Positions 1 to 9,672 of a DNA stretch of 64,000 bases are shown here, one piece after another. This stretch comes from Sporisorium sorghi (taxonomy: Eukaryota; Basidiomycota; Ustilaginomycetes; Ustilaginales; Ustilaginaceae). A program made the translations under genes and the position numbers. Location: contig JALCCG010000084.1 of assembly GCA_023212695.1 (NCBI GenBank), positions 1-64,000 of the forward strand, read 5' to 3'. The first letter of the stretch is position 1; every line of letters begins with the position of its first letter. The notes beneath the pieces were generated by a model, which searched no databases, was not told the DNA's origin, and saw only the letters and a list, made by a program, of their open reading frames with translations.

Positions 1-902
1 GTTCGCTTCCTCCGGCCGAGCTCGTCTCTGCGAAACTTGCGCTTGCGTCCAGGGGCGGCTTGACGCACATATTGCCGCTCCCCTTAGCCGCAGATCTGGC
101 TCAAGCGGCACCTCTTGCCGTGATGCAGTGGTCTGACACGCCCAACGCTGTATCGGGTTGGGCTCGAGTTCTTGGTATTGAACGGGCGAGTTCCAGGGGC
201 ACCACGCCCTTGAGTCATCTCAAGCAGCAGTCCAGCACTACTTCTATCGGCGACATGCGCGCCAACCAGGCCAGCACTGGAGCATTTGCGTTCGACGCTC
301 GCCGCAAGACTGAAAGACTCGTGCTGCATGTCGGCGTGACGTGTGTCGCATTCCTAGCGAGTCGCATCGAGTCGAGAAAGGTCTCCTTCAAGATCCCCGC
401 CGATGTCAACTTTGACCTACTGCCACAAAGCGAGCTCGAGCTCATACCGCTCTCGCCGGAAGCAAAGTACGGCCGTGCGGACGGTGCATCTGCAGAAGGG
501 ACCCAAGCAGCGACGGGGCGAGGTTTCAACGAGGATGATGCGACAGACGCAGGCGAAGCGTGGCACACCGCAACAGGAAGCGCCGCAGCGCCGTTCGCCT
601 ACCCTTCAGTACACACAGCAGCTCGTCAACCAGCTCGCAGCGCAGACGAGACAAGCGCCATCAGCCAAGAGCTGGAATACCTCTGCGCACCGTTGCTCAC
701 TCTGCACCCGATCGACTTGAATTTGCACAGCTGTGGGGCCCAGTCGCTCGTGCTGCCTCTCTCTCAGGCATCCCCGTCGGCGGAACAGGCATCGACGGCC
801 CACGCCATGTTGCCAGAGCTTGGTGGAGACGCAGCCATCGTCGCATTTGACTGGCGCGGCGCGGATGACTTCCGCATCTTTACCGTCGGCGTTGCTGGGT
901 AG
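1..902 (+). CDS. 3' end of an unrecognised protein gene (5' truncated by window)
   Basis: The frame is open from base 3 to the TAG at 900-902 with no in-frame ATG that looks like a true start, so this is the last ~299 codons of a gene beginning outside the window. The product ends in an ordered-looking tail (AIVAFDWRGADDFRIFTVG). An earlier segment alternates beta-strand-like stretches (RLVLHVGVTCVAFLASRI, VSFKIPADVNFDLLP) with an Ala/Ser/Gln-rich spacer around residues 155-200. No family motif is recognised and no function is proposed. Its 3' end faces the 3' end of the RNase H-like gene, 193 bp away. The reading frame is well supported by codon composition and length; the identity is open. 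Confidence 0.7.
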   Translation, partial: SLPPAELVSAKLALASRGGLTHILPLPLAADLAQAAPLAVMQWSDTPNAVSGWARVLGIERASSRGTTPLSHLKQQSSTTSIGDMRANQASTGAFAFDARRKTERLVLHVGVTCVAFLASRIESRKVSFKIPADVNFDLLPQSELELIPLSPEAKYGRADGASAEGTQAATGRGFNEDDATDAGEAWHTATGSAAAPFAYPSVHTAARQPARSADETSAISQELEYLCAPLLTLHPIDLNLHSCGAQSLVLPLSQASPSAEQASTAHAMLPELGGDAAIVAFDWRGADDFRIFTVGVAG

Positions 903-1095
903 AACTGTACGCTGAACAATGAACACTGCACACACACTCGAGCACAATGACAAAACACAGCATTGCATTTCCATTTCCACATCCGATTCGCATGCAAACC
1001 AAAACAATTCCCATTCAAGATTCCTTTCCGACCTTGTGTGTCCATTCGATGCGCGACTCTTTTGAAGTATGTTCATCGACGATACCGCCAAATTT

Positions 1096-4000
1096 TTACT
1101 TCTTGCGCCCAAATATGCGACTCAAAAAGCCGCCCTTCTTCGCTGTACCCGCATCGTCAGCCTCCCACCTACTCTTCTCGGCGCCATAGTCATTCGGCGT
1201 GGTCGAGTGCCACTCCCTCTGCTTCTTGCCCTTCTTGCCGCCCCACTCGTAGTCCGCATCTTCCGGCGCGGGCGAACGGTGCAGCGACGGAGTGGAGCGG
1301 TTCGAGAACAGTCCAAACGGCGACTTGCGCGAGCCACTCGGAGACGCCGGCTGCGGCGCGCGGCGCTGCGACCCCGCGGGCGAGCCGGGACCCGCACGCC
1401 GCCTATCGACACTGCTGCGCGAGTAGACCGAGCCACCGTCCCAGCCGCGCGTGGGAGGCACGAGGTCGTCCATGTCCGGATAGTCTTGCTCGGTGGACAT
1501 CATGCGGCTGCGTGGGTGACGGGGCCCACTCGGGCTCGCGTTGTGGATCTGCATCGAGCGACGATACCCCTGCTCTTCCTCATCACCTTCGCGGAGGACA
1601 TCAGCAGAAGCCAGCGCGCTGCGCACCGTCGCCCGGCCATTCTGCGCCCTTGAGACGTCGCGCATGTCCGGCTGCGAACGCACGTTGCTCACGCGCCGCC
1701 TGCTGTCCATCGAGCCCCTCGCCGAGGCCGAGTCTGGCGAAAGCAGATCCGCCGCCCGAACCGCAGCCGGCCCTCCTCGGCGCGAATCGATCGACAGCCT
1801 CGACCCGCCGCCCCGCTCAGACGCAGCAGGCGGCGGAGCCAACCGACTCGCCCTCGACGCCGACCTCCGACTCGCCTGCGTAGTCGACCGCCTCACACTC
1901 GCCGCCTCTTGCTCATCCAGCTTCTCCTGCCGCGCCAGATACTCGTCCCTCTCCCTCTCGGCGTGCGTCGACTTCCTCGACCGCTGCGTCCTCACCGAGC
2001 GCACGGACCTCGCGTCCGCCGCAAGATCCTCCTCGTCCTCCTCGGCAAACGTATCGAGCTGCCTCCTCGACCCGCCCTTGAGATGCCCCGCGGGTAACGA
2101 CGCGGAGGTGCGCAGCCGGCCCGTCGCACTCGAGGCGATACTGTTGCGGCTGCTCGAGCGCCTCTGCCCGCCACCGCGGGTGCTCTTGGACACGCTCGAA
2201 AAATGACTGCGCGTCTCGAGCCATTCGTGGTCCTCGTCATCGAGCGCCTCGTCATCCGAAAAACGCGTCTCGTCGACGTTCAATCCGATCTCGGAGCGCA
2301 TATCGTCCTCGTCGGCGCGCAGGAAGCTGCCCTCGGACTTGGCGACGGCACGCGCCATGCGGTCCGCCGGGTTGTTGGTGCGGTCGATGAGGTACAGATG
2401 CGCCGAGCCCTGGCGGTTGCGCTCGACGCGGGCGAACTCGTAGCGGATGTCAGCGAGTTCGCGAAGCAGGTCTTCGTCCACTAGGCGTCGGCCGGGTGCA
2501 CGACGCATGGGACGGCGACGCGGCGGCGAGCGGTCAGGGGAGTACGGGTCACCATAGCGGTAGTCGTCCCGGTCATCGTACCTGCGACGTCCACCGCGAC
2601 GGGAATACTCTTCCTCCTCAGACGAGTAGTCGTAATCCCTACGACCCCCGCGGCGTCTCGGCGACGGCGGGTTGCGGCTCCCATCGCGTCGCTTGCGACC
2701 ACCGGCATACGGGTCGCTCGAGAGCCAGTCGTCGCGGTCGTCGTACCTAGCTCGCGATTCGCGGTATCGGCCACCCTCGCTCGCGTAGCCATCCCGGCTG
2801 CGTCGGTCAGGCAGATCCATGTACCTGGTGCCGCGCCTGTCGTACGCCCTGCGCTGGTTCCTGCGTCGCTCGTGGTACTCGTCCTCCCAACGCTCGCGGT
2901 CGCCCTCGCGCTCGTCGTCCTCACCAGGCCACCCTTTGAGCTCCCAAGTAGGGATCCACGTTCCCCACGCCTTGGCGACGTAGGCCGAGTCGATACACAC
3001 GTGCGCACACGCCCGCCCGCGGTACAGCTCGTAGATCGAGTGGAGCGCCGTGATGGCCGAACGCAGCTCAGCACGACGCGAGAGCGACGAGGGCGTGGGC
3101 GCCTTCGGGTTGGGGATGTGGCTCGGAACCCGGTCCTCTTCAGGAAGCAACGAGGCCATGTTCTTGGGATGGCCGGGGCCGAAATAGAGCGAGACCGCAC
3201 CCGAAACGTGAGGCTGGATGATGCTGCCCGTGTCGATGGCCGTGGCGCCGACGAACACGGCGATAGGGTATCCGTTGCAGCGGTGATCCTGCAAGTGGTG
3301 ACTCGAGAACTGCTTCATGACACGTCGCATAGCCTCGGTCAGCTGAGGCTCAATGTACTTGCGAATGCGCGTACCGGGATAGACCTGAGTGTCTGCATCG
3401 AGCATCTGAGACATGATCGACGCGGGCTTGCGAGCCGTAGCGCGCGAAGTGATGCTGAGGCGATCCGAGTCGCGGTGGTAGATGCCAGGCAACGTCTCCC
3501 TCTTGGAGGGAGATCGCTGCTCGATGTAGCTGGAAGCATAGCGGCTACCAGGACCTCGCTGAGACTGGTACGAGTTGCACACCGAGCCACCATACTCGTG
3601 CACGGACGCAGGGGGCAGGAGACGACTCGCCCTGCTGCCGCCGCCCCTCTCAGACACGGAGCGATAGCGAGCGTCGCGCATCTCCATGTCGGGCAAATCG
3701 CTACCCATGACGCTAGCCGCACGCGAAGGAGCACGGCTGCCGCGCAGGTTGAAGCTAGACAGCGTCAGCCTGCTGAGGCGGTTGGACGCATCGCGGTAGT
3801 CGCCCGCCTCGGACTGCTGGTAAGGGAGGGTGAGGTGGCTGGCATGCGAGGCGCGCACGCTCTTGCGGTCGGCGCGGCCCTTGGGAGTGAGCGAAATGTC
3901 TGGAATGACGAGATTATGGCGCGAGGTCTTGGAGCGCAGAGGACTGCGCTGAGGCTTTTCTTCGGTAGCGTCATCGTGGGAGGTGGGAGGGGACTTGTGG

Positions 4001-4467
4001 ATGGTGCTGGTATCGCTGGAGGGGTTCTTGTTGAAGATGGCAGGCGATTCTTCCGAGTCGCTGCTCGACTCGACATCCTGAGATTCTTGATTGGCTACAG
4101 CGAGGTCCTTGGATTTCTGAGGACGAGAGCCGTTTTCCGTTTCATCCGCGTCTTCGTTGTCATCGGAAGCAACGTCTTGGTCTTTGTGAGGATCGATGGT
4201 AGCGGTCTCGTCATCGGATGCAGCGTCGTCTTGGAGCTGGTCCTTGTCCTCTTGTTTCTCCTCATCGTCTTCGTTTACGTTCTCGTCGTCGTCATCATCT
4301 TTCTCGGACTGGGAAGCGCCAGGAGCGTGCTCAGAAGCACCTGTTGCGGTTTTGAAGGAGCCGACCGAGGAGCGTCGCGAGTAGCCCGATTCGGAACGGG
4401 CGGTAGCGGATGGACGACGCTTTTTAGACGAGGCGACGATGTCCCTGCGTTTCGTCGCGGTTGGCAT
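1096..4467 (-). CDS. Large disordered protein with a split RNase H-like domain
   Basis: Single-exon gene of 1123 aa starting at the ATG complementary to 4465-4467. Residues 1-340 are Ser/acidic-rich and disordered. Residues ~398-510 resemble the first half of an RNase H fold: a strand (PIAVFVGATAIDTG), then RRAELRSAITAL with Glu467 and a strand ending CIDSAYV with Asp493. The fold then appears interrupted by about 150 residues very rich in Arg, Asp, Tyr and Ser (516-660), and resumes with LLRELADIRYEF, a strand (AHLYLIDR) and NNPADRMA with Asp702, the position of the last RNase H acidic residue. The first catalytic Asp of RNase H1 seems replaced by Gly (VFVGA). The C-terminal half is again disordered and ends with a basic amphipathic tail (GFLSRIFGRKK). 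The fold is an inference from motif order; nuclease activity is doubtful. Confidence 0.8.
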   Translation of the reverse strand: MPTATKRRDIVASSKKRRPSATARSESGYSRRSSVGSFKTATGASEHAPGASQSEKDDDDDENVNEDDEEKQEDKDQLQDDAASDDETATIDPHKDQDVASDDNEDADETENGSRPQKSKDLAVANQESQDVESSSDSEESPAIFNKNPSSDTSTIHKSPPTSHDDATEEKPQRSPLRSKTSRHNLVIPDISLTPKGRADRKSVRASHASHLTLPYQQSEAGDYRDASNRLSRLTLSSFNLRGSRAPSRAASVMGSDLPDMEMRDARYRSVSERGGGSRASRLLPPASVHEYGGSVCNSYQSQRGPGSRYASSYIEQRSPSKRETLPGIYHRDSDRLSITSRATARKPASIMSQMLDADTQVYPGTRIRKYIEPQLTEAMRRVMKQFSSHHLQDHRCNGYPIAVFVGATAIDTGSIIQPHVSGAVSLYFGPGHPKNMASLLPEEDRVPSHIPNPKAPTPSSLSRRAELRSAITALHSIYELYRGRACAHVCIDSAYVAKAWGTWIPTWELKGWPGEDDEREGDRERWEDEYHERRRNQRRAYDRRGTRYMDLPDRRSRDGYASEGGRYRESRARYDDRDDWLSSDPYAGGRKRRDGSRNPPSPRRRGGRRDYDYSSEEEEYSRRGGRRRYDDRDDYRYGDPYSPDRSPPRRRPMRRAPGRRLVDEDLLRELADIRYEFARVERNRQGSAHLYLIDRTNNPADRMARAVAKSEGSFLRADEDDMRSEIGLNVDETRFSDDEALDDEDHEWLETRSHFSSVSKSTRGGGQRRSSSRNSIASSATGRLRTSASLPAGHLKGGSRRQLDTFAEEDEEDLAADARSVRSVRTQRSRKSTHAERERDEYLARQEKLDEQEAASVRRSTTQASRRSASRASRLAPPPAASERGGGSRLSIDSRRGGPAAVRAADLLSPDSASARGSMDSRRRVSNVRSQPDMRDVSRAQNGRATVRSALASADVLREGDEEEQGYRRSMQIHNASPSGPRHPRSRMMSTEQDYPDMDDLVPPTRGWDGGSVYSRSSVDRRRAGPGSPAGSQRRAPQPASPSGSRKSPFGLFSNRSTPSLHRSPAPEDADYEWGGKKGKKQREWHSTTPNDYGAEKSRWEADDAGTAKKGGFLSRIFGRKK

Positions 4468-6051
4468 GTTTGATGTCGAGTTCGAATCGAACGGTAAAGG
4501 GTATCTGGATTTGGTGATGAGGCTCTTTGTTGGTGAAGAAAGAAGAAGAAAGAGTTGGTGGTGATCTTTTCGATGTTTTTACAATTCCGTGTCTGTCGAG
4601 CAGGAAGGGGTATAGAAATGGATATCAAAGACCACGAGGAGGGGAATAGATGGAGCAAGGTGAGAAGGGAAGGGAAGATGGTGGCAAAATCACAGACCGT
4701 CGAGCGGCGGCAGAGCGGCAGAAAAAGTTGCGGGGGACCACCACTTCACCGAACAAAGCCAAAACAAAAGGTAAAATAAATAAAAGCAGCCAGCGCGGCA
4801 ACAGCGAGATGCAGCCATCTGCACAGTCTCGACAGCATTTGTGCCTGCTATTGGCCCCCCCCCCCCCCCACCAGAGGAGCTTAAGCGAGACGGACCAACG
4901 CTAGGCGCCCAAAAGCAGGCTGTTCCGATGTGTGTGCTCTTGGCTTGGCTCGTGCCTCAGCAAAGGGTGATTGCATCGGAGTTGAATCCGAGCAGCATCC
5001 TACGATCGACTATCTATCTCCAGCTCAACTTGGTGACTGCTCTTGACACAAGAAGCTGAGTGGTGTTGAGGCCGAAGCCTCTGGTCTCGACAGTCGATCT
5101 GCCAGCACACTGACACCTTCCAGCGAAGGAGTGTAGCAGAAGAGTGGGAGAGAGAGAGGGAGAGGACCATCTCAAGAAAAAGCCAGGAGGCGAGAAGAGG
5201 ACCCTTGCTTGGGTCGCTAAAAACAGAGCGCCAGCAGCAGAGCAGTAGAGCAGCAGCAGCAAGACGACGATCCAACCGTCGATCCGATCCAATCACAACA
5301 AACGCGTGATTTTCACCGCGTGACCGGCACATCGACAGTCTAAAACGCGATTTTCCCAGCGCAGCTAGGCGAGCTGCTAAATTGCTGTTTTTTCCTCTTT
5401 CCCTTTGTCGATCCCCCGCCTCGATGCTTGTTTTGAGTGTGAAACTGTGGGGGAAAGACAAGGTTTGAGCCTGCAGTGATGAACATTCTTCTTTCTTTTC
5501 CTAGCTCTTCTCCGCTCACATCAAAGTTTCCAGCTCATCCCTGCCAAAACATGCACTCTACCAACAGACTCAGCAGTGTCCAGGCAGGACACGAGAGGAA
5601 TGTCTCCTAATTCGCGCGGGGTGGCGCTTCCGTCGGCTGTGCAATGTGGAGCATCCGCCTGTCGGTGAATTGCAATCTGTCAGGAGATCACACAATAAAA
5701 GGCTCCTCCGAGTGTGGCGTGCTGCTCGTGGCTGTCTCACTTAGAGTTTTGACCCTCGTCGCACATGGCTTTCTTGAGGCAAGCTCGCTCTTTCATTTTG
5801 CAAAGTCACAGATGGAGAGGCGTTGCCGAATGCTTTTTGACATGTCACGTCAACACTCTTGCCTTGCAGAAACGACTGAGACCTTGCCCAAACCAGCGAC
5901 TGCCTCACCTCCAGGACAACCACGCTGGGTACGCCCGCTCAAGCAAACAAACGCATGATTGTCCATTGAGAGAGAGCCCCTGCGGTCGCCCCCTCGAGAC
6001 GCCCTCACTCTCCGGAGGCGACCCATACACTAACCTACAAACGACGAATAG
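4468..6051. other. Intergenic region, promoter side of the RNase H-like gene
   Basis: No convincing gene is visible in these 1.6 kb; the open frames are short and of skewed composition. The part near 4468 should hold the promoter and leader of the minus-strand RNase H-like gene, and the part near 6051 the 3' region of the GH55 gene. A 15-base C run lies at 4855-4869, and purine-rich stretches follow around 5145-5175. Confidence 0.6.
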
Positions 6052-9000
6052 CTACAACTGAGTCGACCAAACAGCCAGCGTATTGCCAAACCCATTCCTC
6101 AAACCCTCTTCATCCACAACATCCTGCCCATCCACGGTCACCATCTTCTCCACACCCACCGTGTTGTGATTGAGCACCCAGACATTTGCGTCCGTCTCCA
6201 AGTCCTGCAGCCAGAGAATCCTTTTCTGCGACCTTCGTGCCGTGACCTCGCTTTGGCCGTAGTTGTTGAAGAACGAATAGAGCCCCGTGCCCAGCACAAA
6301 GACGTTCGTGCTCGCCGCGATCCTCATCCCGAGACCTCGATTCTCGTACGGATCGTTGGGATCCTCAAAGGGCGAGCTCGCCGACTCGGCACTCGAGAGA
6401 TTAAAGTTGGGATCGTGCCACCTGTCGATCGACAGCGGCTCCTCGGCACTAGCCACCGCGCGACCCGTGCCCTGAAAGTACGCCGTCTCGCTCTGCGCCA
6501 GCGAAATGAACACATTGGACGCACCCACAATGTTCCACTGGTACAGCACAGCGTGCTCCGCTGCGCAGCCATACATCCACACCGGGCCCTCTGCCGCTTC
6601 GATCAGGATCCCGCGCCCGGACAGGATATTCACCTGCCCGTGATCGCCGTAGTCCAGGTCGTGGTCCGCGGTCCACACCCACACGTTCTCCACGTATGCG
6701 CTCGAGTTGCGCGTCAGGTGCAGGTTGACAAAGCTGCCGCGGCAGGCGTCGGTGAGCGGCTGATCGCGCGCGCATTTGTCTGCTTCCAGGTTGGTATCTG
6801 CAAAGCCGCCGATTCTAACGTGGCTGTCCCAGATCGCGGCTGAGCCCGGGTTGCCGTCTTGCTCGCGGATGTTCCACTCGACCACGATGGCGCCCGCTGC
6901 TGGTCCGCGCGTCGAGAAGATCAGATCGGAGATCTCCATGATCCCGCTATCGCCCGGGTTTCCGACGCGGATGACAGGCTGCGGGTCCGAACTGTTCTGA
7001 AACAACGCACCGCCGCCCATGAGCACCGGCCACACTTCACCCACGATACGCGTCCCCGCCGGGAACGTCACCGTCGACTCGAGGTAGTACGTACCATGCG
7101 GGACGTAGACGATCTTCTCCCCCGCGCTAGCGTCCAGGATCTTCTGCAGAGCTTGCGAGTCATCCGTGGTGCCGTCTCCAGCACACCCGAGCTCCTTGAC
7201 GTTTGCAAAGTCCGCGACACTCGCCCACTCGTACTGCGGTCGACTGCGGCTGAACCAGCGCTTTGACGCACTTCCCTGCTCGACCAGACTCGCCGGTCGA
7301 ACAATGTCAACCGTAGCAACGCTCTGCACATCTTCCAACGCCTGCCCGCCTTCCACCACATACCCCTGCACCCAGCTATCCACCACGTCGGGCCCATCCG
7401 ACCCAGCTAGCAGAATCGGGCCCGATCCAGACGCCACCACAGCGTCGACGTTGTCGGTCGCGATGTTATCCAAAATCAACGTGCCCGAGTCCGGCGTCGT
7501 GATGTTGAACCCAGTCTCGACATTGGACAGCGTCCAATCGTATGCCAGGATCGATGCGGCGCCTTGGCTGCCCGATTCGGGATTTTCCTGCGTGTTCATC
7601 TGCAGACCCACAGTGCAGTTCTGAATGCGAATGTTGCAGTAGGACCAGCCCCAGTTCCATATTTGCGATATGGCCGTCTGGCAGTTCGTGAAGGTACTGT
7701 TCGTCATCGTAAACTGTTTTGTTCGAACAAATGAATAAGTGATCGAAGATGTCAGTAAACTCCCGCACACGCACGTCTCTAGCGTCGTCGTTGTTGGACA
7801 CTCACCTGCTGGTTCCCAAGCACCGCGCCGTACTTTCCCCCTCGGAAAGTGAGGTTGGTCATGAAGCCACCGCTGCCGTTCTCCATAAAGATGCCCTGCT
7901 GCTGGGTGTCCGCATCCTGGCGCATTTCGAAGTGCACATTGTACAAACCGGTCGCCTGGCTCACCTGGTGATGGATGCCCGTCCCCCCCGACGTCGGCAT
8001 TTGCGTCACATCGACCTTCAAGCAAGAAATCCCGCGGAAGAAGTTGTTCTGGTTTTGATACCTGTGCAGATTGCATTGTAATTAGTGTCACATTGGTCGT
8101 TTCAGTGAATGCATTTACATAAACATAAACATACCATGACGATCCGTCGGGCCCATATGGGTCCTCATCGATCACGGCGATGCCGCTGAAGGAGGGAGAG
8201 GCGAGGATAGTCGGCCGGTCGGTAGCACTGCCAATGAGCTGCGTGTAGTAGTACGACACGATCGGCTTTGAGACCAGATACGTGCCCGGCGGGAAATACA
8301 CGACCGCCGGCGACACTGTGGAGCTGCCACAGCCCTCGCCGCACCTGCTGCCCTGGCTGATGGCCAAATTGATAGCAGCCGTGTCGTCCGTCACGCCGTC
8401 GCCCTTGGCGCCGTAGTCCTTGACGTTGCGAAACACCTTATACGCGGCTGGGACCGGGTTGTACGTGGCGTTGCCGTTATGCTCCATAAGCTCGAGCCAG
8501 AACGTGCTGGCCGGGGCCCTCGCCTTGTCCTGTGTGGCGTTGAGCGGCATAGTAGCGTTGATACTCAGCTCGAACGGCGAAGCCAAGCCCCAGCGATCCG
8601 AGAGCGAGTCCTGAACGAGGCGCGTGAGATTGGCAGCGTTCTCGAGATTCGCCCACGCCGCCTGGCTCTGCTGCAGCACCTGCGCGATACCCTCGAACAG
8701 GCTCTTGCCTGCCTCAGCGACACCAGTGAGTCCGCTGGCCGTGACTTGAAGTACGTTCGGAAGCACGCGTTGCGCAGACTCCAGCTCTTCTTCCTGATTC
8801 GCGAATGATGGAGGAGCGCTGACAAGCTGCAAATCGCGCTTACGGTCAAGTGGAGGGTGGACGGCGTAAGCATCGGACGGCGCGTCTCGGAGTTCAGCTT
8901 CCACGTTGTCCTCGTGCTGGAACGACGCAGAAGCTGCTTTGGTGACTGCGTCCAAATTGCGACTAGAGAAGTCGGGCAGGGTTCGGACCTGGTCGTGTAA

Positions 9001-9114
9001 GCCGGCGGAGGTGTCACACGATGCAATGCTGCAGAGTGCCAAAAGCAGTAGCAGGCTTCTACGGGTATTGACGGTGCGAGATAGTTTGCGACGCTGCATG
9101 GCGTGGTCGACCAA
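6052..9114 (-). CDS. Secreted GH55 exo-beta-1,3-glucanase (three exons)
   Basis: Exons complement(8135-9114, 7806-8061, 6052-7713) join in frame to 965 aa. The introns are 8062-8134 (GTATGT...CAG, 73 nt) and 7714-7805 (GTGAGT...CAG, 92 nt). Splicing restores family-like sequence at both junctions (SSWYQNQNNFFRG and GNQQFTMTNSTF). The protein opens with a signal peptide (SLLLLLALCSIASC, about residues 20-33), then ~190 residues of unassigned sequence. Two pectate-lyase-3 beta-helix modules follow, each beginning with the same motif: NVKDYGAKGDGVTDD near 230 and NVKELGCAGDGTTDD near 582. This tandem beta-helix layout defines glycoside hydrolase family 55, which releases glucose from beta-1,3-glucan. 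The conserved AEHAVLYQW segment near 798 probably carries the acid catalyst (family inference). Likely role: fungal wall remodelling or beta-glucan degradation outside the cell. Confidence 0.9.
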   Translation of the reverse strand: MVDHAMQRRKLSRTVNTRRSLLLLLALCSIASCDTSAGLHDQVRTLPDFSSRNLDAVTKAASASFQHEDNVEAELRDAPSDAYAVHPPLDRKRDLQLVSAPPSFANQEEELESAQRVLPNVLQVTASGLTGVAEAGKSLFEGIAQVLQQSQAAWANLENAANLTRLVQDSLSDRWGLASPFELSINATMPLNATQDKARAPASTFWLELMEHNGNATYNPVPAAYKVFRNVKDYGAKGDGVTDDTAAINLAISQGSRCGEGCGSSTVSPAVVYFPPGTYLVSKPIVSYYYTQLIGSATDRPTILASPSFSGIAVIDEDPYGPDGSSWYVYVYVNAFTETTNVTLITMQSAQVSKPEQLLPRDFLLEGRCDANADVGGDGHPSPGEPGDRFVQCALRNAPGCGHPAAGHLYGERQRWLHDQPHFPRGKVRRGAWEPAGECPTTTTLETCVCGSLLTSSITYSFVRTKQFTMTNSTFTNCQTAISQIWNWGWSYCNIRIQNCTVGLQMNTQENPESGSQGAASILAYDWTLSNVETGFNITTPDSGTLILDNIATDNVDAVVASGSGPILLAGSDGPDVVDSWVQGYVVEGGQALEDVQSVATVDIVRPASLVEQGSASKRWFSRSRPQYEWASVADFANVKELGCAGDGTTDDSQALQKILDASAGEKIVYVPHGTYYLESTVTFPAGTRIVGEVWPVLMGGGALFQNSSDPQPVIRVGNPGDSGIMEISDLIFSTRGPAAGAIVVEWNIREQDGNPGSAAIWDSHVRIGGFADTNLEADKCARDQPLTDACRGSFVNLHLTRNSSAYVENVWVWTADHDLDYGDHGQVNILSGRGILIEAAEGPVWMYGCAAEHAVLYQWNIVGASNVFISLAQSETAYFQGTGRAVASAEEPLSIDRWHDPNFNLSSAESASSPFEDPNDPYENRGLGMRIAASTNVFVLGTGLYSFFNNYGQSEVTARRSQKRILWLQDLETDANVWVLNHNTVGVEKMVTVDGQDVVDEEGLRNGFGNTLAVWSTQL

Positions 9115-9672
9115 GCGTTGGAGCGGATGGAGGTGATGGTGGTGAGACGAGCTCGCTGCAGTTCTATAAGTATGAAGACAAGGTCGGCCTCAGCTAGAAC
9201 CCGGTCTCGGTGGCAGCCAGCCACAAACCTTGGTGAGCCTAGCCACACGCAACCGTGCCTGATCGGCAGCGCGTGCACGCAGCCCAGAACGCTGGCGCCT
9301 GCATCTCAAACAGGTGCTCGCAGAAAAGACCTTGTTTACCGAGATCAGAGATGGAAGGTCAGAGACGATAGCAATGCCAAGGATGCCGAGGAGCAACGAG
9401 GTCGTATCGAGTGGATTTTGGTGCCATGAGCGGGACATGTCAATTCTCGGCTTGGTGCTAATTGGCAGGGTGATCTTAGGGAAATGCAGTGGATCGAGAT
9501 GACATTTCATTTTTGCTGCCATCACACTGTGACTAGCGACAACCTGCCATCATGTTCTGCCGTCGTGACTGATAGGGGGTGTCTTTGACTGTACTTGAGC
9601 ATAGTATCGGCAGACATTGCGGTGCCGTGGAGCCCACTAGAACCTCGCAGCGTTCGGCCCGACTGTGCAGCT
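9115..9672. other. Intergenic region upstream of the GH55 gene
   Basis: 558 bp between two minus-strand genes. It should contain the promoter of the GH55 gene and the 3' untranslated region of the dehydrogenase gene. No reading frame here resembles a known family, and no clear repeat was seen. Confidence 0.5.

Noticed and set aside
2872..4473. 533-codon plus-strand frame
   Set aside because: Antisense shadow of the RNase H-like gene, whose opposite frame has coherent motifs; the shadow is rich in Arg/Leu/Val from reversed codons.
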